NCBI RefSeq assembly: GCF_903815225.1
Contig: NZ_LR813084.1
Coordinates: 1,778,501-1,842,500 of the forward strand
Length of the DNA stretch: 64,000 nt
Direction of reading: 5' to 3'
Source: Delftia tsuruhatensis
GTDB lineage: Bacteria > Pseudomonadota > Gammaproteobacteria > Burkholderiales > Burkholderiaceae_C
Below the pieces are notes generated by a model that saw only the letters and a list, made by a program, of their open reading frames with translations, did no database searches and was not told where the DNA came from. Of the stretch, positions 29,056 through 38,404 are shown in pieces. The stretch's first letter is position 1. Each line of letters starts with the position of its first letter. Made by a program: the position numbers and the translations under genes.

Positions 29056-29105
29056 GGCAATTCGGGGCTGGTGGCGCAAGAGACAGGAAGATGCGGGTGG
29101 CAGGC

Positions 29106-30692
29106 TCAGTGGCCGGTGCCCGCGCCTTCGCCTGCCTGCCATTGTGCTCCCGATGCGGTGGCAATGCTGCGCTTGCCGCGCGCCTTGGCCTGGAGCATGG
29201 CGGTATCGGCGCGGCGCAGCACGTCCATGCCGTTTTCGTGGCTTTGCAACTGGGCCACGCCTGCGCTGAAGCTCAGGGCGTGTGGCGCGGACTGGCCGGG
29301 AGCAGACAGTGGAGCCTGCTCCAGCATTTGCAGCAGACGCAGCAGCGCCTGCACGGCGGCTGCCTCCGGGGTCTGCGGAAGCAGCAGCACGAAGGCCTGG
29401 CCCTCATAGCGGCCGAGCACATCTTCCGGGCGCAGGCCCTGGCGCGTCAGCTGGGCCACATGGGCCAGCGCGGCGTCGCCCAGGGCATGGCCCAGTTGCG
29501 CATTGAGGGCCTGCATGCCGTCCATGTCCAGCAGGGCGACACTCAGTGGCTGGCCATGGCGCTGTGCGCGTGCGACCTCGCGATCCAGCGCCTCGCTCAC
29601 GCCCATGCGGTTGAGCTGGCCCGTGAGCACGTCATGGCGCGCCCGTCGCGCGGCTTCGTCCAGTTCCTGCTGCAGGGCTTCGATGCGGGCCTCGCAGGCA
29701 TCCACGTGGCTGCGCAGCGCCTGCAACTCCTCCTGCGCCACGCGGCTGCCGGCGGCCATGGTCCGCGTGGCCTCCAGCACCTGCTGCAGCAGCGGGGCGG
29801 CGTCTTCCAGACGCTGGATGCCATCCAGCTGCCGGGCCGCTTCCTCCATGCGCGCCCCCAGGGTCTCGTTGCTGCGTGTGATCTGCGCCAGGTGCTGGAC
29901 GAAGCCTCCGAGCATGTCCTTGAGGGCCTGCTGCGCGGCGGCCATGCCGTCCTGCAGCTGCATGCGCCGCAGGATCAGGGTCTGCAGCTCGCGCCGGGCC
30001 TCGGCCAGGGGGGCGGCCGACAGCGGCGGGGTGATGGCCTGCTCGATGGCGGTCAGCTGCGGTGCAAGCCAACTGCCGTGCGCGGGGTCCTGGGCCAGAT
30101 GCTGGACCAGGGTCTGCAGCAGTTCCTGCATCAATTGCAGGACCTGCATCTGGTCGGCGATGGAGAACGACAGCGGGTAGTGCTGGTCATGCAGTCGCCG
30201 CGCCAGCTGGACTGCATCCACGGGCGCCGATCGCAGCTGCTCCATGAGTTGCTGGTGCAGCTGCCGTGCCTTGGCATCCTGCGGGTCCAGCAGGGTGGAC
30301 AGGGCCTCGAAGCGCCGCGCCAGCTGCTGGGCCAGGTCGTCGGGCAGGGCCTGCACGGGCGGTGGCGCCGGCAGCTCCACCGGCCTGGTGTCGGGCGATG
30401 GGGGCAGCAGGGCCGCATTGGCATAGGCCGTGATCACCTGCTGGAGACCCAGCCAGTCACTGCGCTCTATGGCGGTGCCCAACTGATCGCGCAGGCGCCT
30501 TTGCGCGGGCGTCTGCGCCGGCAGCAACGCATGGACATGGCGCAGCGGCCCCTGGGGAAAGCTGGCCGGGCCCGGCTCTCCTGCCGCCTGCTCATAGAGC
30601 CGGGTGTAGTTTTCCGGGGTTGGCGGCAGGCGGTTCAGCGCCAGTTGCCGCAGGGTTTCGCGTGCCAGTTCGGAAGCGGAGCGCTCGGCCAT
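29106..30692 (-). CDS. GGDEF-domain protein with degenerate active site
   Basis: A 528-residue soluble protein. The N-terminal ~330 residues are helical, rich in Gln, Leu and Ala, with coiled-coil character; I recognise no family there. A GGDEF domain begins at about 352 (RHDVLTGQLNRMGVSEAL), but the signature is RYEGQAF instead of R-Y/F-GGDEF. The two glycines, the aspartate and the glutamate of the active site are lost. It is therefore probably not a diguanylate cyclase, and may bind GTP or act by protein contacts. The end of the gene is 50 bases from phoD. Confidence 0.85.
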   Translation of the reverse strand: MAERSASELARETLRQLALNRLPPTPENYTRLYEQAAGEPGPASFPQGPLRHVHALLPAQTPAQRRLRDQLGTAIERSDWLGLQQVITAYANAALLPPSPDTRPVELPAPPPVQALPDDLAQQLARRFEALSTLLDPQDAKARQLHQQLMEQLRSAPVDAVQLARRLHDQHYPLSFSIADQMQVLQLMQELLQTLVQHLAQDPAHGSWLAPQLTAIEQAITPPLSAAPLAEARRELQTLILRRMQLQDGMAAAQQALKDMLGGFVQHLAQITRSNETLGARMEEAARQLDGIQRLEDAAPLLQQVLEATRTMAAGSRVAQEELQALRSHVDACEARIEALQQELDEAARRARHDVLTGQLNRMGVSEALDREVARAQRHGQPLSVALLDMDGMQALNAQLGHALGDAALAHVAQLTRQGLRPEDVLGRYEGQAFVLLLPQTPEAAAVQALLRLLQMLEQAPLSAPGQSAPHALSFSAGVAQLQSHENGMDVLRRADTAMLQAKARGKRSIATASGAQWQAGEGAGTGH

Positions 30693-30750
30693 GGGTGGGC
30701 AGTTGTTTCGAAATGCAATGCCCTCCAGTGTGGCATGGCCGGCGCCCTTG

Positions 30751-31731
30751 TCAGACTTCGTTGACCATCACCAGCTTGCCCTGGACCTGCCGCGAGCCCA
30801 TGCGCGCATAGGCGGCATGCAGTTCGGCCATGGGCATGGTGCGGTCGATGACGGGCTTGATCTTCCCCTGGCCGTACCACTGGGCCAGCTCCTGCATCAT
30901 GGCGGCATTGGCCTTGGGCTCGCGCCGCGAGAAATCGCCCCAGAAGACGCCGACCAGCGAGGCCCCCTTGAGCAGCGGCAGGTTCAGCGGCAGGGCAGGG
31001 ATGGGGCCCGCCGCGAAGCCGACGATCAGGTAGCGGCCGCGCCAGGCGATGGAGCGAAACACCGGTTCGGCGAAGTCGCCGCCCACGGGGTCGTAGACCA
31101 CGTCAGGGCCCTTGCCGCCCGTGGCCTCCTTGATGGCCGCGCGCAGGTCGCCCTGGCTGTAGTTGATGGTGGCGTCGGCGCCCTGGGCCTTGCACAGTGC
31201 GCACTTTTCATCGGTGGATGCGGCCGCGATCACGCGCGCGCCGGCCGCCTTGGCGATCTGTATGGCGGCCGTGCCCACGCCGCCGGCCGCGCCCAGCACC
31301 AGCACGGTCTCGCCCGCGCGCAACTGGCCCCGGTCGATCAGCGCGTGGTGGGAGGTGGCATAGGTCATGATGAAGGCGGCCGCGTCCACGAAGCTGAAAC
31401 CGTCGGGCAGCGGCATGCACAGCGCTGCCGGCGCCAGCGTGTGCGTGCCGAAGCCGCCCGTGCCCGACAGGCAGGCCACGCGCTGGCCCACGGCCAGGTG
31501 GGTGACTCCCTCGCCCACGGCCTGCACCACGCCCGCGTATTCGGAGCCCGGCACGAAAGGCAGCTCCGGCTTCATCTGGTACTTGTTCTGCACGATCAGC
31601 AGATCGGGGAAGTTCAGGCTGGCCGCCTTGACTTCGAGCAGCACCTGCCCGGGGCCCGGCGTGGGCGTGGGCAGCTGTGTCCACTGCAATTGGTCGACGC
31701 CCGTGGGCGTGGTGCAAAGCCAAGCGTGCAT
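30751..31731 (-). CDS. NADPH:quinone oxidoreductase, zinc-free MDR family
   Basis: A 326-residue medium-chain dehydrogenase/reductase without zinc ligands. It has the quinone-reductase pattern near the N terminus ([28 protein letters not shown]) and the NADPH motif [19 protein letters not shown]. It would reduce quinones or enones with NADPH. The start at MHAWLC follows GGAGA, and the frame extending beyond it enters the surE promoter region. It diverges from surE. Confidence 0.88.
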   Translation of the reverse strand: MHAWLCTTPTGVDQLQWTQLPTPTPGPGQVLLEVKAASLNFPDLLIVQNKYQMKPELPFVPGSEYAGVVQAVGEGVTHLAVGQRVACLSGTGGFGTHTLAPAALCMPLPDGFSFVDAAAFIMTYATSHHALIDRGQLRAGETVLVLGAAGGVGTAAIQIAKAAGARVIAAASTDEKCALCKAQGADATINYSQGDLRAAIKEATGGKGPDVVYDPVGGDFAEPVFRSIAWRGRYLIVGFAAGPIPALPLNLPLLKGASLVGVFWGDFSRREPKANAAMMQELAQWYGQGKIKPVIDRTMPMAELHAAYARMGSRQVQGKLVMVNEV

Positions 31732-31844
31732 GTTGTCTCCTGTGTTCGAATGCGCTGCCGATGATAGGAGTGTGGCGGGAAAGCCTCCTGTCCCTCGGGC
31801 GACGAGGCGCGCGCCTACAATCCGCAGCAATCCCTGCTGTATCC

Positions 31845-32639
31845 ATGAAGATTCTCATTTGTAACGACGACGGCTATCAGGCGCCCGGCATCCAGGCCTT
31901 GCACGAGGCGCTGCGCACGGTGGCCGAGGTCGAGGTGGTGGCGCCGGAGCACAACAACAGCGCCAAATCCAATGCCCTGACGCTCAACGCACCGCTGTAC
32001 GTGCACCGGGCCCACAACGGTTTCCGCTACGTCAACGGCACGCCGGCCGACTGCGTGCACATCGCGCTGACGGGCCTGCTGGGCTACCGGCCGGACCTGG
32101 TGGTCTCGGGCATCAACAACGGCGCCAACATGGGCGACGACACCATCTACTCGGGCACCGTGGGTGCCGCCATGGAGGGATTTCTGTTCGGCATTCCCGC
32201 GATCGCCTTCTCCCAGGTCGACAAGGGCTGGGCCGAGATCGAGGCGGCGGCCGCGGCCGCGCGCCAGCTGGTCATGGACATGCAATCGCAGCAGCTGATC
32301 GGACTGTCGCCCTGGCTGCTGAACGTGAACATCCCCAACATGCCGCTGTCCGCCCTCAAGCCGCTGAAGCTGTGCCGCCTGGGGCGGCGCCACGCGGCCG
32401 AGCGCGTGATCACGCAGGAAAGCCCGCGCGGCGAAACCATGTACTGGATCGGCAGCGCGGGCGCGGCCAAGGACGACTCCGAGGGCACGGATTTCCATGC
32501 CACGGCCCATGGCCATATGTCGGTGACGCCGCTCAAGGTGGATCTGACCGACCATGACAACCTGGGCTACTGGGCACAGACCGCAGCCAGGCTGGCGTCG
32601 GCCGGCCTGGCTGCGCAGGATGGGGTGGTGCAGCCGTGA
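31845..32639 (+). CDS. surE: 5'/3'-nucleotidase SurE
   Basis: A 264-residue nucleotidase. The N-terminal metal site [12 protein letters not shown], Ser/Asn ligands in [11 protein letters not shown] and [19 protein letters not shown] match SurE, which dephosphorylates nucleoside monophosphates and other short phosphates, often in stationary phase. A TACAAT at 31816-31821 is a candidate -10. The end overlaps the next gene by 3 bases, and the surE-pcm-nlpD order is conserved across proteobacteria. Confidence 0.95.
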   Translation: MKILICNDDGYQAPGIQALHEALRTVAEVEVVAPEHNNSAKSNALTLNAPLYVHRAHNGFRYVNGTPADCVHIALTGLLGYRPDLVVSGINNGANMGDDTIYSGTVGAAMEGFLFGIPAIAFSQVDKGWAEIEAAAAAARQLVMDMQSQQLIGLSPWLLNVNIPNMPLSALKPLKLCRLGRRHAAERVITQESPRGETMYWIGSAGAAKDDSEGTDFHATAHGHMSVTPLKVDLTDHDNLGYWAQTAARLASAGLAAQDGVVQP

Positions 32640-33424
32640 GCGAGCGTCGTCCGGGAGTTCCCTCGTGGGTGGCGCGCTCGGCCCAGACCCCGCCGCCCGC
32701 ATCGCGCGCGGCCCCGGCACGCTCCGCGCTGGCGCCGGCCGGCGCGCGGCCCCCGGTCCAGCCCTCTGGCATAGGGCTGGATTCCGCCGCCGTGCGCGCG
32801 CGCATGGTGCAGCGGCTGGCCGCCAGTGGCATACAGTCGCCGGCCGTGCTGGCCGCCATGGGGGCGGTGGAGCGCCACCGTTTCGTGGACAGCGCCCTGG
32901 TCAACCAGGCCTACGAGGACACCAGCCTGCCCATAGGCCTGGGCCAGACGATTTCCAAGCCCAGCGTGGTGGCGCGCATGACCGAGCTGCTGCTGGGGGC
33001 GGAAGCTGCGAAGTCGAGCCTGGGCCGCGTGCTGGAGATCGGCACGGGCTGCGGCTACCAGGCGGCCGTGCTGGCGCGCGTGGCGCGCGAGGTCTATTCG
33101 ATAGAGCGTCTGCGCGGCCTGCACGAGAAGGCGCGCAGCAACCTGCGCCCCTGGCGCCTGACCAATGTCCACCTGATCTTCGGCGACGGCATGGAAGGCT
33201 ATGGCAGCGGTGCGCCCTATGCCGGCATCATCTCGGCCGCCGGCGGCGAGAGCATGCCCTCGGCCTGGTGCGACCAATTGGCGGTGGGCGGACGGCTCGT
33301 CGCGCCCATGGTGGTTACGGGCGGTAAGCAGGCACTGCTGGTGATTGACAAGAGTTCACACGGGTTTACGCAGTCGATTTTGGAGGCCGTGAACTTTGTC
33401 CCCCTAAAATCGGGCATCGCCTAG
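32636..33424 (+). CDS. pcm: Protein-L-isoaspartate O-methyltransferase
   Basis: A 262-residue methyltransferase, longer than E. coli Pcm (208) because of an N-terminal Ala/Pro-rich extension of about 55 residues. The core has the SAM motif [16 protein letters not shown] and the Pcm-specific motif [13 protein letters not shown]. It methylates L-isoaspartyl residues in damaged proteins to start their repair. The start is GTG, overlapping the surE stop (GTGA), so the two are coupled. The low-complexity extension is visible from sequence but its role is unknown. Confidence 0.93.
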   Translation: MSERRPGVPSWVARSAQTPPPASRAAPARSALAPAGARPPVQPSGIGLDSAAVRARMVQRLAASGIQSPAVLAAMGAVERHRFVDSALVNQAYEDTSLPIGLGQTISKPSVVARMTELLLGAEAAKSSLGRVLEIGTGCGYQAAVLARVAREVYSIERLRGLHEKARSNLRPWRLTNVHLIFGDGMEGYGSGAPYAGIISAAGGESMPSAWCDQLAVGGRLVAPMVVTGGKQALLVIDKSSHGFTQSILEAVNFVPLKSGIA

Positions 33425-33437
33425 AAGGGAATAACTT

Positions 33438-34325
33438 ATGTTGGTATCGCGAAGTCTTGGGGCTTGGGGAACGGTGGTGCTTGCCGGCATGGTTCTGGCC
33501 GGCTGCACGTCCCAAGTGAACAGGGCTCCCGTGGAGGACCGTGGAACGTCGACCTCCGGCTCCGCTTCCACTTCCGCTCCGTCCGCAGCCGTCAAGCCGC
33601 TGCCCGGCGTCGAGAACGCCGGCAAGCCCGGCTACTACACGATCAAGCCCGGTGACACGCTGATCCGGATCGGCCTGGAAACCGGCCAGAGCTGGAAGGA
33701 CATCGCGCGCTGGAACAACCTGGAGAACCCCAACCTGATCGAAGTCGGCCAGGTGGTGCGCGTCGTGCCGCCGACCGCCACCTCGGTGGCCAGCTCGGAC
33801 AGCGGCAGCACGCGGTCCTCGTCCTCCTCTTCGTCCACGCCCAGCGGCTCGCCCGTGGTGGCCACGCCGCTGCCTCCGGCATCCTCGACGGCCACGCCGG
33901 CCCCTGCGCCGGCTCCGGCCCCCGCCCCCGCTCCCGCGCCGGCCGCCAAGGGCGCCGACGACGTGGACTTCATCTGGCCTGCCTCGGGCAGCCTGATCGC
34001 CGGCTTCGACGAGGCGCGCAACAAGGGCTATGACATTGCAGGCAAGGCCGGGGATGCCGTGGTCGCCGCGGCCGACGGCCGCGTGGTCTATGCGGGCGCC
34101 GGCCTGCGGGGCTACGGCAACCTGATCATCCTCAAGCACAACAACACCTACCTGACGGCCTACGCGCACAACCAGACGCTGCTGGTCAAGGAAGACCAGA
34201 CCGTGCGCAAGGGCCAGAAGATCGCCGAGATGGGCAGCACCGACGCCGACCGCGTCAAGCTGCATTTCGAGGTGCGTCGCCAGGGCAAGCCTGTCGATCC
34301 CTCTCGCTACCTGCCTTCGCGCTGA
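33438..34325 (+). CDS. nlpD: Murein hydrolase activator NlpD, LysM and degenerate M23 domain lipoprotein
   Basis: A 295-residue lipoprotein (LAGCTSQ, Cys near 22) with a LysM repeat at about 70-115 (YYTIKPGDTLIRI). A Ser-rich and then Pro-Ala-rich linker follows, with eight or so PA repeats (33897-33948), and then an M23-type domain at about 175-290. The usual HxxxD zinc site is NxxxD here (NKGYD), so it is predicted to be inactive as a peptidase, as in E. coli NlpD. NlpD activates the amidase AmiC at the division septum. A TAAAAT at 33405-33410 could be its own -10. In many relatives rpoS follows; here rluD does. Confidence 0.92.
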   Translation: MLVSRSLGAWGTVVLAGMVLAGCTSQVNRAPVEDRGTSTSGSASTSAPSAAVKPLPGVENAGKPGYYTIKPGDTLIRIGLETGQSWKDIARWNNLENPNLIEVGQVVRVVPPTATSVASSDSGSTRSSSSSSSTPSGSPVVATPLPPASSTATPAPAPAPAPAPAPAPAAKGADDVDFIWPASGSLIAGFDEARNKGYDIAGKAGDAVVAAADGRVVYAGAGLRGYGNLIILKHNNTYLTAYAHNQTLLVKEDQTVRKGQKIAEMGSTDADRVKLHFEVRRQGKPVDPSRYLPSR

Positions 34326-35395
34326 TGGCCCGCGTGACCAGGCCAACCGGACAAGCCCCTGCCCCGCAGGGGCTTGTTTCTTCTGCGCCCGGCGAGCAGC
34401 CTTGGGTATCCGGCGAGGACGAGGCCGACGGCGGGGAGGTCGAGGCTTCGGCCTCCGAGCTGCGTGAGATCGCCGTCCCGGCGGCCCAGCATGGCCTGCG
34501 CGTGGACAAGGTGCTGGCCGAGTGCGTGCCCGAGTTCTCTCGCAGCTACCTCCAGCAGTTGCTGGCGCAGGGGGCGGTCGCGCTCAACGGGCGTGAACTG
34601 GGCAAGCCGTCCACCAAGGTCGCAGCCGGCGACCGTCTGGTGCTGGAGATGCGGCCCACGCAGCAGAGCATGGCCTTCCAGCCCGAGGACATGGCGCTGG
34701 ACGTGGTGTACGAGGACGAGCACCTGCTGGTCGTCAACAAGCCCGCGGGCCTGGTCGTGCACCCGGCGCCCGGCAACTGGACCGGTACCCTGCTCAATGG
34801 CTTGCTGGGGCGTGATCCCAGGGCGCGGGAAGTTCCGCGCGCCGGCATCGTGCACCGCCTGGACAAGGACACCAGCGGCCTGATGGTCGTTGCACGCAGC
34901 CGTGCCACCATGGATGCGCTGGTGGCCATGATCGCCGCACGCGACGTCAGCCGCCAGTATCTGGCCATGGGCCACAAGGCCTGGGGCCCGCACAGGCACC
35001 GCAAGGTCGATGCCCCCATCGGCCGCGATCCGCGCAACCGGCTGCGCATGGCCGTGGTGGACCTGGCCCAGCATGCGGGCAAGACGGCCCGCACGGACTT
35101 CGACTGGCTCGATGGCAATGACGAGATCTGTCTCGTCCGCTGCACCCTGCATACCGGGCGCACGCATCAGATCCGGGTGCACATGGCTTCGCTGGGCCAT
35201 CCCCTGGTGGCGGACGCCGTCTATGGCGGTCGCGAGGCCGGCGGGCTCAGGCGCCAGGCGCTGCATGCATTCCGGCTGGCCTTCAGGCATCCAGCAACGG
35301 GGCAGGAGCTGGTGCTGCATGCGCCCCTGCCTGCCGATATGGCGCAGGCACTGAAAAACTGGGGGCTGAGCTACAATCCTGCGCAAAGCCTCTGA
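34325..35395 (+). CDS. rluD: 23S rRNA pseudouridine synthase, RluD family
   Basis: A 356-residue RluA-family synthase. An S4 RNA-binding domain (about 48-105) is followed by the catalytic domain with the active-site aspartate in GIVHRLDKDTSGLM and the motif LHTGRTHQIRVHM. RluD modifies U1911, 1915 and 1917 in helix 69 of 23S rRNA. The start ATG overlaps the nlpD stop by one base (TGATG) and gives a 45-residue N-terminal extension beyond E. coli RluD. A terminator-like hairpin lies within this extension (34351-34377), so the true start might be later, but no better start codon with a ribosome site is seen. Confidence 0.88.
   Translation: MARVTRPTGQAPAPQGLVSSAPGEQPWVSGEDEADGGEVEASASELREIAVPAAQHGLRVDKVLAECVPEFSRSYLQQLLAQGAVALNGRELGKPSTKVAAGDRLVLEMRPTQQSMAFQPEDMALDVVYEDEHLLVVNKPAGLVVHPAPGNWTGTLLNGLLGRDPRAREVPRAGIVHRLDKDTSGLMVVARSRATMDALVAMIAARDVSRQYLAMGHKAWGPHRHRKVDAPIGRDPRNRLRMAVVDLAQHAGKTARTDFDWLDGNDEICLVRCTLHTGRTHQIRVHMASLGHPLVADAVYGGREAGGLRRQALHAFRLAFRHPATGQELVLHAPLPADMAQALKNWGLSYNPAQSL
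34351..34383 (+). terminator. Terminator-like hairpin inside the 5' end of rluD
   Basis: ACAAGCCCCTGC and GCAGGGGCTTGT form a perfect 12-bp stem with a CCC loop, followed by TTCTTCT. This looks like the nlpD terminator, yet it lies 26 bases into the rluD frame. It may be a partial terminator or attenuator. Confidence 0.6.
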
Positions 35396-35505
35396 CCATC
35401 ACCCGCATGGCATCTGTGGAGCGCTTGCTTCCTCTTCTTTGATCCGGCGCTCCCCGGCTGCCTTCTTTGGCGGCGCATGCGCCTTTGTTCCCGAGACGCT
35501 GAGCC

Positions 35506-36381
35506 ATGAATACGGTAGATGCCAAGCGGGTCCTGGAAACTGCATTGATCTGCGCGCCGCAGCCTGTCACGTTGCGGGAGTTGCGCACGCTGTTCGATGA
35601 CGTGCTGGGCTCCGATACGCTGAAGGACCTGCTGCTGGACCTGCAAAAGGAGTGGGCGCAAAAAGGCGTGGAGCTGGTGCAGGTGGCGTCGGGCTGGCGT
35701 TTCCAGAGCCGGCCGGAGATGCGCATCTACCTGGACCGGCTGCACCCCGAGAAGCCGCCCCGCTATACCCGGGCTGCCCTGGAGACGCTGGCCATCATCG
35801 CCTATCGCCAGCCGGTGACGCGCGGCGACATCGAGGATATCCGCGGCGTGACGGTCAACAGCCTGATCATCAAGCAGCTGGAGGACCGGGGCTGGGTGGA
35901 GGTGATCGGTCACCGGGAAACCGTGGGCCGGCCATCGCTGTTCGCGACGACACGCCAGTTCCTGGACGACCTGGGATTGCAGTCGCTGGACCAGTTGCCC
36001 ATGCTCGAGGAGCCGGAATCTCAGCAAAGCCTGTTCAAGGCGCTGGAGGAGGCTGGCGGCGACCCGCAGCAGGCCCAGGAGGCAGGTGAGGTCGTCGAGC
36101 AGCCACCCGTGCAAGGCTGGGGGCCGGACGAGGTCCCCGCGGTCCATGGCGGGCAGGAGGGCGGACAGGCAGACGGGCCGGGGCTGCTGGAGCAGGTTCC
36201 GCTGGATTCGGAAGACGCGCAGGAGTCGGCCGAGGAGTGCGGTCCGCAGGCACCGCCGGCACAGTCGATGGATGTGGTGGATATGCCGGACATGCCGGAT
36301 GCGGCAGGCGCGGCGGACACGGCGACAGATACAACGGATACGGACGGCGCTGCAATGCAGGCCGATGAAGGAAAGCCATGA
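35506..36381 (+). CDS. scpB: SMC-associated segregation protein ScpB
   Basis: A 291-residue protein. Residues 1-165 are the two winged-helix ScpB core ([20 protein letters not shown] and [20 protein letters not shown]). Residues about 170-291 form an acidic, Gln/Pro/Gly-rich tail, far beyond typical ScpB length (near 190). ScpB dimers bind ScpA and SMC in chromosome condensation and segregation. scpA is not adjacent. Upstream, TACAAT at 35372-35377 is a candidate -10. The end overlaps rluB by 4 bases. Confidence 0.92.
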   Translation: MNTVDAKRVLETALICAPQPVTLRELRTLFDDVLGSDTLKDLLLDLQKEWAQKGVELVQVASGWRFQSRPEMRIYLDRLHPEKPPRYTRAALETLAIIAYRQPVTRGDIEDIRGVTVNSLIIKQLEDRGWVEVIGHRETVGRPSLFATTRQFLDDLGLQSLDQLPMLEEPESQQSLFKALEEAGGDPQQAQEAGEVVEQPPVQGWGPDEVPAVHGGQEGGQADGPGLLEQVPLDSEDAQESAEECGPQAPPAQSMDVVDMPDMPDAAGAADTATDTTDTDGAAMQADEGKP

Positions 36382-37781
36382 TGGGTAGTGACATCTCCAA
36401 TGACCAGGGCGCCAAGCCGGCGTCCGAAGAAACCGGCGCCGAACCCAAGGCCCGGCCTGCGCGTTCCCGCGCTTCCAGGCCCGAGGCCCGGCCTGGTGCC
36501 AGGCCTGCGCGCAAGCCACGTCCCGCCGCCGTGTCGCAGGAGGCTGGCGAGGCGCCGGTGGAGGATGAGACACAGGGCGCGCATGAGGTGCCAGCCGCTG
36601 CGGTCGAGGGCTACGGTTTCGCCGATGTGGTCTCAGGTGAATTCGATGCCGCCGAGGAGCGCGGCGATACCCCGCCCGCCAAGCGCGTGCTGCTGCCCCA
36701 GGTCGATTCGCCCAAGCTGCACAAGGTGCTGGCCCAGGCCGGTCTGGGTTCGCGCCTGGAGATGGAGCAACTGATTCTCGAAGGCCGCATCTCGGTCAAC
36801 AATGAGCCGGCCCACGTGGGCCAGCGCATCCAGTTCGGCGACCAGATCAAGGTCAACGGCCAGCCCATCCGCTTTCGCATCGAGCCGCCGCCGGCGCGCG
36901 TCATCGCCTACCACAAGCCCGTGGGCGAGGTCGTCACGCACGACGATCCGCAAAACCGTCCCACGGTGTTCCGCAAGCTGCCGCGCCTGCAGCATGGCAA
37001 ATGGCAGTCCGTGGGCCGCCTGGACCTGAATACCGAGGGCCTGCTGCTGTTCACCAGCTCGGGCGAGCTGGCGAACTCGCTCATGCACCCGCGTTTCGGT
37101 CTGGAGCGTGAGTATGCGGCCCGCGTGCTGGGGGCACTGAGCAAGGAAGAAAAGCAGCGCCTGACCGATGGCGTGCAGCTGGAGGACGGGGAGGCGGCCT
37201 TCGGCTCCATCGAGGACGGCGGCGGCGAGGGGGCCAACTGCTGGTACCGCGTCACGATCTCCGAGGGTCGCAACCGCGAGGTGCGCCGCATGTTCGAGGC
37301 CGTGGGCCATGCCGTCAGCCGGCTGATCCGGATCCGCTATGGCGCCATGGTGCTGCCGCGTGGACTCAAGCGGGGCGCATGGGTGGAGCTTGATCAGGCG
37401 GACATCCAGGCATTGATGTCTGCCGCTGGCGTCAAGGCGCGTGCACCGGCAGCGCCCAAGGGCGCGAACAACGGCGCCCGCCGTGGCGCGGCGGATCGCA
37501 GTGCGCCGCGTCGCGAGGGGGGAGGCCGCTATTTCGACGGCAACCGTCCTGCGCCCAATGCCATGCTCGATGGTCAGCGTCCCAGGCCTGCGGCCAAGGG
37601 TGGCAAGCCCGCGGGGCAAGGTGGCCAGGGCGGTCGCGGCGCGGGTGGCCGGGGGCAGGGCGGTGGCCAGCAGCCCGATCCCATGCGCACCTCGGTCGGC
37701 TACATCGGCACGGACAGCCTGGTGCGAGCGCGCCAGAATGCCAAGCGCAACCCCGGCGGTGGACGCCGGGGCGGCCGCTGA
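36378..37781 (+). CDS. rluB: 23S rRNA pseudouridine synthase, RluB type
   Basis: A 467-residue RsuA-family synthase with low-complexity tails. An Arg/Ala/Pro-rich N terminus (1-110) leads to an S4 domain ([19 protein letters not shown]). The catalytic domain has the active-site Asp in [14 protein letters not shown] and the motif [13 protein letters not shown]-terminal Gly/Arg-rich tail follows from about 355. RluB makes pseudouridine 2605 in 23S rRNA. The start ATG overlaps the scpB stop (ATGA), so the two are coupled. The tails resemble RNA-binding RGG-type regions. Confidence 0.9.
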   Translation: MMGSDISNDQGAKPASEETGAEPKARPARSRASRPEARPGARPARKPRPAAVSQEAGEAPVEDETQGAHEVPAAAVEGYGFADVVSGEFDAAEERGDTPPAKRVLLPQVDSPKLHKVLAQAGLGSRLEMEQLILEGRISVNNEPAHVGQRIQFGDQIKVNGQPIRFRIEPPPARVIAYHKPVGEVVTHDDPQNRPTVFRKLPRLQHGKWQSVGRLDLNTEGLLLFTSSGELANSLMHPRFGLEREYAARVLGALSKEEKQRLTDGVQLEDGEAAFGSIEDGGGEGANCWYRVTISEGRNREVRRMFEAVGHAVSRLIRIRYGAMVLPRGLKRGAWVELDQADIQALMSAAGVKARAPAAPKGANNGARRGAADRSAPRREGGGRYFDGNRPAPNAMLDGQRPRPAAKGGKPAGQGGQGGRGAGGRGQGGGQQPDPMRTSVGYIGTDSLVRARQNAKRNPGGGRRGGR

Positions 37782-37836
37782 GGGCGGCTCATCCGGATGT
37801 CATCAAGGACTTTGGCGGCACAGCTAGAATCAACGG

Positions 37837-37855
37837 TTTTGTCTGATTGACAAAA
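37837..37855. promoter_or_regulatory. AT-rich inverted repeat upstream of ndk
   Basis: TTTTGTC-TGATT-GACAAAA, a 7-bp perfect inverted repeat, sits 33 bases before ndk. A TAGAAT at 37825-37830 just upstream is a candidate -10. Either an operator or a small hairpin near the 5' end of the ndk message. Confidence 0.35.
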
Positions 37856-37887
37856 ATCCATAGTAACCCTGATTAGGAACCATTCAA

Positions 37888-38313
37888 ATGGCCATCGAAC
37901 GTACTCTTTCCATCATCAAGCCCGACGCCGTTGCCAAGAACGTGATCGGCCAGATCTACGCACGCTTCGAAGGCGCAGGCCTGAAGGTCATCGCCGCCAA
38001 GATGGTGCACCTGTCGCGCGGCGAAGCCGAGCAGTTCTACGCCGTCCACAAGGAGCGTCCCTTCTTCAAGGACCTGGTGGACTTCATGGTCTCCGGCCCC
38101 GTGATGATCCAGGCCCTGGAAGGCGAGAACGCCATCCTGAAGAACCGCGAACTGATGGGCGCCACCGACCCCAAGAAGGCCGAGAAGGGCACGATCCGCG
38201 CCGACTTCGCCGACAGCATCGACGCCAACGCCGTGCACGGCTCGGACGCTGCTGAAACTGCAGCCGTGGAAGTGGCATTCTTCTTCCCCGGCATGAACGT
38301 CTACTCGCGCTGA
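37888..38313 (+). CDS. ndk: Nucleoside diphosphate kinase
   Basis: A 141-residue enzyme of normal length. The phosphohistidine is in NAVHGSD and the N terminus [12 protein letters not shown] is the family signature. It transfers the gamma-phosphate between nucleoside triphosphates and diphosphates, keeping dNTP and NTP pools balanced. It opens the conserved run to purA. A long inverted repeat lies between it and rlmN. Confidence 0.98.
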   Translation: MAIERTLSIIKPDAVAKNVIGQIYARFEGAGLKVIAAKMVHLSRGEAEQFYAVHKERPFFKDLVDFMVSGPVMIQALEGENAILKNRELMGATDPKKAEKGTIRADFADSIDANAVHGSDAAETAAVEVAFFFPGMNVYSR

Positions 38314-38321
38314 TCCCCGCG

Positions 38322-38373
38322 TCTTCCGCGGCCGTCATGGCCTGTCCGGTGCAGGCCTGCCTGCCGCGGAAGA
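38322..38373. other. Long inverted repeat between ndk and rlmN
   Basis: TCTTCCGCGGC (38322-38332) and GCCGCGGAAGA (38363-38373) are perfect 11-bp arms around a 30-base loop that contains a GCAGGCCTGC palindrome. No T run follows, so it is not a simple terminator; a structured rlmN leader or mRNA-processing site is possible. Confidence 0.5.
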
Positions 38374-38404
38374 GCCGAGAGCGGCGTGGCACAGGCCTGC
38401 CGAC

